38,166 nt of DNA, taken from positions 1-38,166 of the forward strand of contig CAJKQK010000014.1 in the NCBI GenBank assembly GCA_905202055.1, written 5' to 3'. How positions within the stretch are numbered: position 1 is the stretch's first letter; each line of letters opens with the position of its first letter. Both the position numbers and the translations under genes were made by a program. This document shows, one piece after another, positions 7,131-14,862 of the stretch. The stretch is from an uncultured Oxalobacter sp. GTDB taxonomy: Bacteria; Pseudomonadota; Gammaproteobacteria; Burkholderiales; Burkholderiaceae_D. The notes beneath the pieces are model-generated. The model made no database searches. It worked only from the letters and a program-made list of their open reading frames with translations, and was not told the DNA's origin.

Positions 7131-7526
7131 ATGAGTATGAGCGATCCTATCGCAGATATGCTGACTCGCATCCGAAATGCGCAGCAAGTTAAAAAGAGTG
7201 CGGTAAGCATGCCGTCTTCCAAGGTCAAAGTGGCAATCGCTACTGTGTTGAAAGATGAAGGGTATATTGATTCTTTCGATGTGAAGGAAGAAGCTGGCAA
7301 GGCTGAACTCAACATCGCACTGAAATATTATGTTGGCCGTCCTGTTATCGAAAGACTGGAGCGCGTTTCACGCCCGGGCCTTCGAATTTACAAGGGGCGT
7401 GACGATCTCCCTAGCGTCATGAACGGTTTGGGTGTTGCTATCGTCTCTACGCCAAAGGGTGTCATGACTGATCGTAAAGCGAGAGCAACGGGAGTCGGTG
7501 GCGAAGTTCTTTGCTATGTTGCCTAA
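7131..7526 (+). CDS. rpsH: 30S ribosomal protein S8
   Basis: The 131-residue protein begins MSMSDPIADMLTRIRNAQ and ends with the conserved STPKGVMTDRKAR...GGEVLCYVA block. A near-perfect Shine-Dalgarno AGGAGGA (7118-7124) is six bases from the ATG at 7131, which decides that start over the ATG at 7137. S8 is a primary binder of the 16S rRNA central domain and the autogenous repressor of the spc operon in E. coli. Confidence 0.96.
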   Translation: MSMSDPIADMLTRIRNAQQVKKSAVSMPSSKVKVAIATVLKDEGYIDSFDVKEEAGKAELNIALKYYVGRPVIERLERVSRPGLRIYKGRDDLPSVMNGLGVAIVSTPKGVMTDRKARATGVGGEVLCYVA

Positions 7527-7536
7527 GGAGTAAAGC

Positions 7537-8070
7537 ATGTCTAGAGTTGGAAAAATGCCGATTGCGATTCCTGATGGTACAACCGCAACCATTGCAAATG
7601 GCCAAATTACCGTCAAGGGACCTTTGGGCGCCTTGTCACGTGATCTCTCTGATCTCGTTGTCGTAAAACAGGAAGACAAATCCCTGAAAATCGAAGCTGC
7701 AAACGATTCCCGTGAAGCTGCGGCAATGTGGGGTACCACCCGTGCATTGGTCAATAACATGGTTGTCGGTGTCAGCAAAGGGTTTGAAAAACGTCTGAAT
7801 CTGATTGGCGTGGGTTTTCGCGCACAGGCTCAGGGCGACAAATTGAACATGGCTCTTGGTTTTTCTCATCCTGTCGTTCACCAGATGCCTGTCGGCGTCA
7901 AATGTGAAACGCCTTCGCAGACTGAAATCGTGATCAGGGGCATCGACAAGCATATGGTCGGACAGGTAGCGGCTGATGTTCGTGCATATCGTAAACCTGA
8001 ACCTTATAAAGGCAAGGGCGTTCGCTATGTAGAAGAAGTCGTTAAGATCAAAGAAACTAAGAAGAAGTAA
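7537..8070 (+). CDS. rplF: 50S ribosomal protein L6
   Basis: The product is 177 residues with the duplicated L6 fold: MSRVGKMPIAIPDG at the start and the L6 C-terminal signature in RAYRKPEPYKGKGVRYVEE. L6 lies near the factor-binding site and the sarcin-ricin loop of the 50S subunit and is important in late assembly. AAGGAG precedes the start ten bases after rpsH. Confidence 0.97.
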   Translation: MSRVGKMPIAIPDGTTATIANGQITVKGPLGALSRDLSDLVVVKQEDKSLKIEAANDSREAAAMWGTTRALVNNMVVGVSKGFEKRLNLIGVGFRAQAQGDKLNMALGFSHPVVHQMPVGVKCETPSQTEIVIRGIDKHMVGQVAADVRAYRKPEPYKGKGVRYVEEVVKIKETKKK

Positions 8071-8082
8071 TAGGGGCGATTG

Positions 8083-8439
8083 ATGAACAAGAAACAATCA
8101 CGTTTGCGCCGCGGACGTCAGACTCGAGCCAAGATTGCTGTTTTGAAAGCAACTCGCTTGTCGGTGCATCGTACCAATTTGCATATTTATGCAAATGTTA
8201 TTGGACCAGATGCAAAAATACTGGCTTCTTCTTCAACACTGGAAGCCGATATTCGTCAGCAGCTGGAGGGTAAAAATGGCGGTAACGTCGCTGCTGCAAC
8301 GCTCGTCGGAAAGAGGGTAGCTGAGAAAGCTCTGCAGGCTGGAGTAACTGAAGTTGCTTTCGATCGTTCCGGTTTTCGTTATCACGGCCGTGTCAAAGCA
8401 TTGGCTGAAGCTGCTCGCGAAGCAGGTCTGAAGTTCTAA
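8083..8439 (+). CDS. rplR: 50S ribosomal protein L18
   Basis: The 118-residue protein starts MNKKQSRLRRGRQTRAKI at the ATG at 8083; a TTG directly in front (8080) is in frame but has poorer spacing to AGGGGCG (8072-8078). The C-terminal block FDRSGFRYHGRVKALAEAAREAGLKF is diagnostic of L18, which binds 5S rRNA with L5. It lies between rplF and rpsE in the standard order. Confidence 0.96.
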   Translation: MNKKQSRLRRGRQTRAKIAVLKATRLSVHRTNLHIYANVIGPDAKILASSSTLEADIRQQLEGKNGGNVAAATLVGKRVAEKALQAGVTEVAFDRSGFRYHGRVKALAEAAREAGLKF

Positions 8440-8449
8440 GGATATAACC

Positions 8450-8968
8450 ATGGCAAAAATGCAACAAAAGACACAGGGTGATCGTCCGGATGATGGATTG
8501 CGTGAAAAAATGATCGCAATCAACCGCGTAACCAAGGTCGTCAAAGGTGGTCGTATTATGGGTTTTGCGGCCTTGACGGTTGTCGGTGACGGTGATGGTC
8601 GTATCGGTATGGGCAAAGGCAAGGCAAAAGAAGTTCCTGTAGCCGTACAAAAAGCAATGGAAGAAGCACGTCGAAACATGATCAAGGTATCGTTGAAAGA
8701 CGGTACCCTGCAACACACCATCATCGGCAAGCATGGTGCATCCAAAGTGATGTTGAATCCGGCCAAACAGGGTACCGGTGTGATTGCTGGCGGTGCAATG
8801 CGCGCTATTTTTGACGTGATGGGTGTTACCAACGTTGTGGCCAAGTCTTTTGGCTCAAGCAATCCATACAACATGGTCAGAGCAACGTTAAACGCTTTGG
8901 CTTCGATGAATACTCCTGCTGATATCGCTGCCAAACGTGGCAAATCAGTCGAAGAAATCATTGGATAA
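8450..8968 (+). CDS. rpsE: 30S ribosomal protein S5
   Basis: The product is 172 residues, with the N-terminal double-stranded RNA-binding-like domain (VTKVVKGGRIMGFAALTVVG) and the loop GDGRIGMGKGKA. S5 lies at the mRNA entry tunnel with S3 and S4. Changes in it are known in other bacteria to affect decoding accuracy and spectinomycin response; I see no obviously unusual residue in the loop. AAGGA precedes the start. Confidence 0.97.
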   Translation: MAKMQQKTQGDRPDDGLREKMIAINRVTKVVKGGRIMGFAALTVVGDGDGRIGMGKGKAKEVPVAVQKAMEEARRNMIKVSLKDGTLQHTIIGKHGASKVMLNPAKQGTGVIAGGAMRAIFDVMGVTNVVAKSFGSSNPYNMVRATLNALASMNTPADIAAKRGKSVEEIIG

Positions 8969-8979
8969 GGTGATCGATT

Positions 8980-9159
8980 ATGTCTAATCAAATTACAGTG
9001 AAATTGGTCAAGAGCCTGATCGGAACCCAGAAATCACATCGTGATACGGTTCGTGGTCTCGGTCTTCGCCGAATGAACTCCGTTTCCACGCTGGAGGATA
9101 CCCCTGCAGTTCGTGGAATGATTAAAAAAGTATCGTATCTCGTTCAAGTCGTTGCTTGA
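8980..9159 (+). CDS. rpmD: 50S ribosomal protein L30
   Basis: This short frame of 59 residues was translated by hand from ATG at 8980 to TGA at 9157-9159. It reads MSNQITVKLVKSLIGTQKSH and continues with the L30 signature VRGLGLRRMNS, then DTPAVRGMIKKVSYLVQV. L30 is a small peripheral 50S protein of helix and sheet. AAGGTGA lies just upstream, and its place between rpsE and rplO is the canonical one. Confidence 0.95.
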   Translation: MSNQITVKLVKSLIGTQKSHRDTVRGLGLRRMNSVSTLEDTPAVRGMIKKVSYLVQVVA

Positions 9160-9183
9160 TAGAGACTGCTAACAGGATGAATT

Positions 9184-9615
9184 ATGAACTTAAATAATTT
9201 GCAACCTGCTTTTGGCGCAAAACAGGCAAAACGTAGAGTTGGACGTGGTATTGGTTCCGGTCTGGGCAAGACAGCCGGACGTGGCCACAAAGGTCAGAAA
9301 TCCAGAGCGGGCGGTTTTCATCGCGTTGGTTTTGAAGGCGGTCAGATGCCTTTGCAACGTCGTCTGCCAAAACGTGGCTTCAAGTCGCCTCTGGCTTTGA
9401 CTCGTGCTGAAATCCGTTTGTCCGATCTGGAAAACCTGGGTGTGGCCGATGTTGATTTGCTGGTATTGAAACAGGCTGGTCTTGTTCCTGTATTGGCCAA
9501 GAACGTCAAGGTTATTCTTTCTGGCGAAATCACCAAAAGCGTTAACGTGACCGGTTTGTCCGTTACCAAAGGCGCCAAAGCTGCTATTGAAAGCAAGGGC
9601 GGCAAAGTCGCTTAA
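9184..9615 (+). CDS. rplO: 50S ribosomal protein L15
   Basis: The 143-residue protein has the extended glycine- and arginine-rich N-terminus (RRVGRGIGSGLGKTAGRGHK, then GFHRVGFEGGQMPLQRRLPK) that threads into 23S rRNA, and a globular C-terminal domain. L15 takes part in late 50S assembly. CAGGATG precedes the ATG. secY begins 25 bases after its stop. Confidence 0.97.
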   Translation: MNLNNLQPAFGAKQAKRRVGRGIGSGLGKTAGRGHKGQKSRAGGFHRVGFEGGQMPLQRRLPKRGFKSPLALTRAEIRLSDLENLGVADVDLLVLKQAGLVPVLAKNVKVILSGEITKSVNVTGLSVTKGAKAAIESKGGKVA

Positions 9616-9640
9616 AGTATAAATACACAGAGGTATACAC

Positions 9641-10966
9641 TTGGCTACGTCATCAAATTCAGCAAAAGGTGCTACAGCAGGTTTTCCCTGGAGGCGGTTA
9701 TTCTTTTTGTTGGGAGCATTGGTAGTATTCCGCATCGGCGCGCATATCCCGGTTCCTGGTATTGATTCTGAACAGCTTGCTTTGCTGTTCAATCAGAACC
9801 AGGGGGGTATTCTGGGCATGTTCAACATGTTCTCTGGTGGCGCGCTCTCGCGTTTTACAATCTTCGCCCTTGGCATTATGCCGTACATTTCAGCTTCGAT
9901 TATCATGCAGATGCTGGGCATTGTATCGCCTCAGATCGATGCATTGAAAAAAGAAGGTGAGGCCGGCAGAAGAAAGATGACGCAATATACCCGCTATGGA
10001 ACGCTTGTTCTGGCAGCATTCCAGGGGCTTGGTATAGCCGTGGCGCTCGAATCCCAGCCTGGTCTGGTGATTGACCCGGGCATGGCTTTCCGGTTTACAG
10101 CAGTTGTCACGCTGGTTACCGGTACCATGTTTTTGATGTGGCTTGGCGAACAAATCACGGAAAGAGGTCTCGGAAATGGTATTTCGATGATCATCTTTGC
10201 GGGTATTGCTGCCGGATTGCCAAATGCCATCGGTGGGCTTATCGAGCTGGTTCGTACCGGTTCCATGAACACGCTGACCGCTATCATCATCTGTGTGATT
10301 GTCGCTCTGGTCACGTATCTGGTTGTCTTTATTGAAAGTGGACAGCGCCGGATTCTGGTCAACTATGCCAAACGTCAGGTCGGTAACAAAATATATGGCG
10401 GACAAAGCAGTTTCCTGCCTTTGAAAGTGAATATGGCCGGTGTTATTCCGCCGATCTTCGCTTCGTCTATTATTTTGTTCCCCGCCACGATTGCGGGCTG
10501 GTTCGCTACCGGTTCGGAATCGGATAACGTGTTTATCCGTTTTCTGAAAGATCTGTCGGCGTCACTGGCTCCAGGTGAACCGGTTCATGCGATTTTGTAT
10601 GCTGCAGCGATCATATTTTTCTGTTTCTTCTATACGGCGCTGGTTTTCAACAGCCGTGAAACGGCAGATAACCTGAAAAAAAGTGGTGCTTTCATTCCAG
10701 GTATCCGTCCGGGGGAACAAACAGCGCGATATGTCGACAAAATTTTAATGAGATTGACACTTGCAGGCGCGATTTATGTTACATTAGTCTGTTTACTGCC
10801 GGAATTTCTGGTTGCGCGTTGGCAGGTTCCATTTTACTTTGGTGGTACTTCTCTCTTGATTATTGTTGTTGTGACGATGGACTTCATGGCTCAAATCCAG
10901 AATTATGTCATGTCACAGCAGTATGATTCGCTTCTCCGGAAGTCGAATTTCAAGAGCAACAACTAA
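9641..10966 (+). CDS. secY: Protein translocase channel subunit SecY
   Basis: The protein is 441 residues, the usual length, with about ten hydrophobic segments. It contains the PGID and FNMFSGGALSRFTIFALGIMP region and the loops ITERGLGNGISMIIFAGIAA and QRRILVNYAKRQ. SecY forms the inner-membrane pore that works with SecE, SecG and SecA for protein export and membrane insertion. No ATG fits: a TTG at 9641, preceded by AGAGG (9629-9633) seven bases away, is the likely start and gives MATSSNSAKG, close to the N-termini I recall for relatives. Confidence 0.96.
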   Translation: MATSSNSAKGATAGFPWRRLFFLLGALVVFRIGAHIPVPGIDSEQLALLFNQNQGGILGMFNMFSGGALSRFTIFALGIMPYISASIIMQMLGIVSPQIDALKKEGEAGRRKMTQYTRYGTLVLAAFQGLGIAVALESQPGLVIDPGMAFRFTAVVTLVTGTMFLMWLGEQITERGLGNGISMIIFAGIAAGLPNAIGGLIELVRTGSMNTLTAIIICVIVALVTYLVVFIESGQRRILVNYAKRQVGNKIYGGQSSFLPLKVNMAGVIPPIFASSIILFPATIAGWFATGSESDNVFIRFLKDLSASLAPGEPVHAILYAAAIIFFCFFYTALVFNSRETADNLKKSGAFIPGIRPGEQTARYVDKILMRLTLAGAIYVTLVCLLPEFLVARWQVPFYFGGTSLLIIVVVTMDFMAQIQNYVMSQQYDSLLRKSNFKSNN

Positions 10967-11004
10967 CCGCCAAGCTAATAATTACATAAAAGAAATCGGA
11001 TTTT

Positions 11005-11223
11005 ATGGCTAAAGATGACGTTATCCAGATGCAGGGCGAGATTATCGATAACTTGCCCAATGCGACTTTTCGCGTGAAACTGGAAAATGGACATGTGGTT
11101 CTTGGGCATATCTCTGGAAAAATGCGCATGAATTATATTCGCATTCTCCCGGGAGATAAGGTAACGGTCGAGTTGACCCCTTATGATTTAAGTAGGGCTC
11201 GTATTGTCTTCAGAACGAAGTAA
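11005..11223 (+). CDS. infA: Translation initiation factor IF-1
   Basis: The 72-residue OB-fold protein reads MAKDDVIQMQGEIIDNLPNA and continues with GHISGKMRMNYIRILPGDKV, and is nearly identical in layout to other bacterial IF1 proteins. IF1 occupies the A site of the 30S subunit during initiation. The ribosome binding site is weak (AAAGAAATCGGA upstream). It lies between secY and rpmJ, the common arrangement in this group. Confidence 0.97.
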   Translation: MAKDDVIQMQGEIIDNLPNATFRVKLENGHVVLGHISGKMRMNYIRILPGDKVTVELTPYDLSRARIVFRTK

Positions 11224-11256
11224 CTGAAACAATAGTTTGGAAGAAAGAGGGAAAAA

Positions 11257-11370
11257 ATGAAGGTTCAGGCATCAGTCAAGCGGATTTGCCGCAACTGTAA
11301 AATCATCAAGAGAAAGGGCGTCGTTCGTGTCATTTGCACGGAAGCACGCCACAAACAAAGACAAGGTTAA
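11257..11370 (+). CDS. rpmJ: 50S ribosomal protein L36
   Basis: This 37-residue frame was translated by hand from ATG at 11257 to TAA at 11368-11370: MKVQASVKRICRNCKIIKRK and on. C11, C14, C27 and H32 form the zinc ribbon, so this is the zinc-binding form of L36, the smallest protein of the 50S subunit. AGAGGG lies upstream. It closes the spc group. Confidence 0.96.
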   Translation: MKVQASVKRICRNCKIIKRKGVVRVICTEARHKQRQG

Positions 11371-11395
11371 TTAACGTCAATTTAGGACAGAACGA

Positions 11396-11761
11396 ATGGC
11401 ACGTATTGCAGGGGTAAACATTCCCAACCATCAACACATTGTCATTGGCCTGACGGCTATTTTTGGTATTGGACGTCCACGCGCAGAAGAAATTTGTGCT
11501 GCGACCGGTGTCGATCCAACCAAAAAAGTCAAGGACTTGGATGACAACGATCTCGAAAAACTCCGTGATGAAATCGGTAAATTCGTAATCGAAGGCGATT
11601 TGCGTCGCGAAGTTTCCATGAGCATCAAGCGATTGATGGACCTGGGTTGTTATCGTGGTTTGCGTCATCGCAGAGGGTTGCCTGTCAGAGGTCAACGTAC
11701 CCGTACAAATGCGCGAACCAGAAAAGGTCCACGTAAGGCCGCTCAATCATTGAAGAAATAA
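11396..11761 (+). CDS. rpsM: 30S ribosomal protein S13
   Basis: The product is 121 residues, starting MARIAGVNIPNHQHIVIGLT, with the helix-two-turns-helix region and the conserved C-terminal block CYRGLRHRRGLPVRGQRTRT plus a basic tail. S13 contacts P-site tRNA and makes a bridge to L5. AGGA at 11384-11387 precedes the start, and the gene opens the alpha group. In E. coli the S4 repressor site lies just upstream of this gene; no large structured leader is visible here. Confidence 0.97.
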   Translation: MARIAGVNIPNHQHIVIGLTAIFGIGRPRAEEICAATGVDPTKKVKDLDDNDLEKLRDEIGKFVIEGDLRREVSMSIKRLMDLGCYRGLRHRRGLPVRGQRTRTNARTRKGPRKAAQSLKK

Positions 11762-11785
11762 TAGTAGACGGATCGAGGAAATTTT

Positions 11786-12187
11786 ATGGCAAAAGCATCA
11801 AATAGTGCAGCAGCTCGCGTGCGCAAGAAGGTGAAGAGAAACATTGCAGAAGGTGTTGTACATGTGCATGCTTCCTTTAATAACACCATCATCACCATTA
11901 CCGATCGCCAGGGCAATGCCTTGACATGGGCAACTTCCGGTGGAGCAGGTTTCAAGGGTTCCCGTAAATCCACTCCATTTGCCGCTCAGGTCGCTGCAGA
12001 AGCTGCAGGCAAGGTAGCTCAGGAATATGGTATCAAAACTCTGGAAGTTAAAATCAAGGGACCAGGCCCAGGCCGTGAATCGGCAGTTCGTGCCCTGAAC
12101 AATTTGGGAATCCGTATTACCCAGATTCAGGACATCACACCAATTCCACACAATGGTTGTCGTCCTCCAAAACGTCGTCGTATTTAA
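11786..12187 (+). CDS. rpsK: 30S ribosomal protein S11
   Basis: The 133-residue protein contains GVVHVHASFNNTIITITDRQ, GSRKSTPFAAQVAAE and the C-terminal HNGCRPPKRRRI that contacts mRNA in the E site. S11 forms part of the platform of the 30S subunit. GAGGAA lies before the ATG. A 92-base structured spacer separates it from rpsD. Confidence 0.97.
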   Translation: MAKASNSAAARVRKKVKRNIAEGVVHVHASFNNTIITITDRQGNALTWATSGGAGFKGSRKSTPFAAQVAAEAAGKVAQEYGIKTLEVKIKGPGPGRESAVRALNNLGIRITQIQDITPIPHNGCRPPKRRRI

Positions 12188-12279
12188 TTTTCAGAATTAA
12201 ATGAAGACCACTGTCATGCTTTATGGCATGACTTGCGCCTGAATCTTGAGGCGTCAATTAACGAATAAAAGGAAATATT
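12188..12279 (+). promoter_or_regulatory. Tandem hairpins before rpsD
   Basis: Two stem-loops are visible: GTCATGC (12213-12219) with GCATGAC (12226-12232), loop TTTATG, and CGCCT (12236-12240) with AGGCG (12249-12253). Neither is followed by a T-tract, so they are not ordinary terminators. S4 is the autogenous regulator of the alpha operon in E. coli. A tandem fold just ahead of its own gene is therefore a candidate S4-binding or processing site, but this is inference. Confidence 0.4.
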
Positions 12280-12903
12280 GTGGCACGCTATATCGGACCC
12301 AAAGCAAAGCTTTCCCGTCGTGAAGGCACAGATTTATTCCTGAAGAGCGCAAGACGTTCTCTGGACTCCAAATGCAAACTGGATACCAAACCCGGCCAGC
12401 ATGGCATGAAATCGGGCGCCCGTACCTCTGACTACGGCAACCAGTTGCGCGAAAAACAAAAAGTCAAACGCATGTATGGAATTCTCGAAAGACAGTTCCG
12501 TCGTTATTTCGCTGAAGCTGAACGTCGCAAGGGTAACACCGGTGACAACCTGATGCAGTTGCTCGAATCCCGTCTTGACAACGTCGTCTATCGTATGGGT
12601 TTCGGCTCTACCCGTGCTGAAAGCCGTCAGCTGGTCAGTCACCAGGCTTTGATGGTTAACGGCAAGGTCGTCAATATCCCATCTTATCTGGTCAAACCGG
12701 AAGATGTCATCACGATTCGTGAAAAATCCAAAAAACAGAATCGTATCGTCGAATCCCTGTCCCTGGCAGAACAGATTGGTCTGGCCGACTGGGTATCCGT
12801 CGATTCGAAGAAAATGGAAGGCGTTTTCAAACGTATTCCCGACCGTAGCGAATTCGCAAACGATGTCAATGAATCGCTGATCATCGAATTGTATTCACGT
12901 TAA
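12280..12903 (+). CDS. rpsD: 30S ribosomal protein S4
   Basis: The product is 207 residues and begins at a GTG (12280) read as MARYIGPKAKLSRREGTDLF, with AAAAGGA upstream. The S4 RNA-binding domain lies around residues 95-160 (LESRLDNVVYRMGF, VSHQALMVNGKVVNIPSYLV). The N-terminus has only one cysteine, so it is the zinc-free type. S4 nucleates assembly of the 30S body and helps keep decoding accurate. In E. coli it is also a translational repressor and an rRNA antiterminator. Confidence 0.97.
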   Translation: MARYIGPKAKLSRREGTDLFLKSARRSLDSKCKLDTKPGQHGMKSGARTSDYGNQLREKQKVKRMYGILERQFRRYFAEAERRKGNTGDNLMQLLESRLDNVVYRMGFGSTRAESRQLVSHQALMVNGKVVNIPSYLVKPEDVITIREKSKKQNRIVESLSLAEQIGLADWVSVDSKKMEGVFKRIPDRSEFANDVNESLIIELYSR

Positions 12904-12970
12904 TTTCGGCATTATCCGTACCATCAGCCTTATTGGTGTAACGAGCCAAGGGTATTGAAAAGGACAAATT

Positions 12971-13948
12971 ATGCAAAACACTTTCCTCAAACCGCGTATT
13001 ATCAACGTAGAATCACTCGGAGCGGGTCGTTCTGTCGTCGAAATGGAACCGTTCGAACGCGGTTATGGACACACACTGGGCAATGCTTTAAGACGCGTAT
13101 TGCTGTCTTCGATGGTCGGCTATGCACCGACTGAAGTTACCATTGCCGGCGTTGTTCATGAATATTCCACTCTGGATGGCGTTCAGGAAGACGTTGTTGA
13201 TCTTCTCCTGAACCTGAAGGGGGTTGTATTCAAGTTGCACAATCGTGATTCAATTACATTGACATTGAAGAAATCGGGTGCAGGTGTCGTTCTGGCATCC
13301 GATATCGAATTGCCTCATGACGTTGAAATCATCAATCCTGAACATGTCATCGCCAATCTGACCGACAACGGCAAGCTGGATATGCAGATCAAGGTTGAAA
13401 AAGGCCGTGGTTACGTACCGGGTAATGTCAGAAGACTGTCTGAAGATGCGAACAAGACCATTGGCCGCATTATTCTGGACGCTTCCTTTTCTCCTGTCCG
13501 CCGTGTTTCCTATGCCGTTGAATCCGCTCGTGTCGAACAACGTACCGATCTGGACAAGCTGATTATCAATATCGAAACCAATGGTGTTATTTCGGCTGAA
13601 GAAGCCATTCGCCAGTCCGCCCGAATTCTTGTTGATCAGCTGAGCGTTTTCGCCGCTCTTGAAGGAACCGAAACGACTTCCGAAGCACTGACTCAGGTTC
13701 CGGCTGTTGATCCTATCCTTCTGCGTCCGGTTGACGATCTGGAACTGACAGTACGTTCGGCCAACTGCCTGAAAGCGGAAAACATCAATTATATTGGCGA
13801 TCTGATTCAACGCAGTGAAAATGAATTGCTGAAAACACCGAATCTGGGCCGTAAGTCCCTGAATGAAATCAAGGAAGTGCTGGCATCCCGTGGCCTGACT
13901 CTGGGCATGCGTCTGGATAACTGGCCGCCAGCCGGATTCGAAAAATAA
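12971..13948 (+). CDS. rpoA: DNA-directed RNA polymerase subunit alpha
   Basis: The 325-residue protein has the N-terminal assembly domain (FERGYGHTLGNALRRVLLSS near residues 30-50), a linker near 230-245, and a C-terminal DNA- and activator-binding domain (LRPVDDLELTVRSANCLKAE through GRKSLNEIKEVLASRGLTLG). Two alpha subunits start RNA polymerase assembly. AAAGGA lies upstream. Its place between rpsD and rplQ is universal in proteobacteria. Confidence 0.98.
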   Translation: MQNTFLKPRIINVESLGAGRSVVEMEPFERGYGHTLGNALRRVLLSSMVGYAPTEVTIAGVVHEYSTLDGVQEDVVDLLLNLKGVVFKLHNRDSITLTLKKSGAGVVLASDIELPHDVEIINPEHVIANLTDNGKLDMQIKVEKGRGYVPGNVRRLSEDANKTIGRIILDASFSPVRRVSYAVESARVEQRTDLDKLIINIETNGVISAEEAIRQSARILVDQLSVFAALEGTETTSEALTQVPAVDPILLRPVDDLELTVRSANCLKAENINYIGDLIQRSENELLKTPNLGRKSLNEIKEVLASRGLTLGMRLDNWPPAGFEK

Positions 13949-14021
13949 TTTATTAATAAAACCGGCCCGCAGTTTCGACTGATAGAAGAGCCGGATCGAC
14001 AAGATTTAAAAGGAAAACATC

Positions 14022-14414
14022 ATGCGTCATCGTCATGGTTTAAGAAAATTAAACAGAACTTCGTCTCACCGTCTCGCAATGCTCCGCAACATGACCGTAT
14101 CCCTGCTGCGTCATGAAGCGATCAAAACCACTCTGCCGAAAGCAAAAGAATTGCGTCGGGTCGTTGAACCGATCATCACACTGGGCAAGACCAATTCCGT
14201 TGCCAACAAACGTCTGGCTTTCAACAGACTGCGTGACCGTGAAATCGTCGTCAAGCTGTTTAACGAATTGGGACCGAGATTTGCCAACCGTAACGGCGGC
14301 TATCTGCGTATCCTGAAAATGGGTTTCCGTGTCGGTGATAATGCCCCGATGGCATATGTCGAACTGCTCGACAGACCGGAACAGCCAGAAGAAAAGGCTG
14401 AAACAGCGAAATAA
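14022..14414 (+). CDS. rplQ: 50S ribosomal protein L17
   Basis: The product is 130 residues, starting MRHRHGLRKLNRTSSHRLAM, the L17 signature, with an acidic C-terminal tail (EQPEEKAETAK). L17 sits near the peptide exit on the 50S surface. AAAGGA precedes the start. It is the last gene of the ribosomal block and is followed by a strong terminator. Confidence 0.97.
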   Translation: MRHRHGLRKLNRTSSHRLAMLRNMTVSLLRHEAIKTTLPKAKELRRVVEPIITLGKTNSVANKRLAFNRLRDREIVVKLFNELGPRFANRNGGYLRILKMGFRVGDNAPMAYVELLDRPEQPEEKAETAK

Positions 14415-14440
14415 TAGCTTGCTGTTTCAGATAGCTTCAA

Positions 14441-14466
14441 AAAGGCCGGTTATTCCGGCCTTTTTT
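14441..14466 (+). terminator. Intrinsic terminator of the alpha operon
   Basis: AAAGGCCGG (14441-14449) pairs perfectly with CCGGCCTTT (14455-14463) around the loop TTATT, and the stem runs into six T residues (14461-14466). It lies 27 bases after the rplQ stop. Confidence 0.92.
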
Positions 14467-14524
14467 ATTGCCAGAAAAAACGGGTATGATGAGATTAATA
14501 CTCATTCGTCGAAAGGGAAAGGGC

Positions 14525-14842
14525 ATGCAACAATCGGTTTTTATCTATTGCACGGTTCCGGACAAGGATACGGCTGCCGCTATCGGAAGAAAACTCGTTG
14601 AAGGCCGTCTGGCGGCCTGCGTCAGTGTCGGTTCACCTGTCCGGTCGATCTATCGCTGGCAGGGAGTGATTGAGGAAACGACAGAGCTTGAGATGATCAT
14701 CAAGACGGCTCAGGAAAACTATTTAAAGGTCGAAGAGCTGATTCTTTCCATGCATCCATACGAAGTACCGGAAATCGTGATGGTGGAATTGGACAAGGGC
14801 CTGAAACCTTATCTGGACTGGATTGAGTCTGAAACAGAATAA
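14525..14842 (+). CDS. cutA: Divalent-cation tolerance protein CutA
   Basis: The 105-residue protein is a CutA1 family member, a small trimeric ferredoxin-like fold: FIYCTVPDKDTAAAIGRKLV, LAACVSVGSPVRSIYRWQG, and the C-terminal HPYEVPEIV block. The family was named for a copper-tolerance phenotype, but its molecular role is unsettled. The ATG at 14525 has AAAGGGAAAGGG upstream. An earlier in-frame ATG at 14468 overlaps the terminator region and is unlikely. cutA after rplQ is an arrangement I recall from betaproteobacteria. Confidence 0.92.
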   Translation: MQQSVFIYCTVPDKDTAAAIGRKLVEGRLAACVSVGSPVRSIYRWQGVIEETTELEMIIKTAQENYLKVEELILSMHPYEVPEIVMVELDKGLKPYLDWIESETE

Positions 14843-14862
14843 AAGACAGGGTACCGGCCCCG

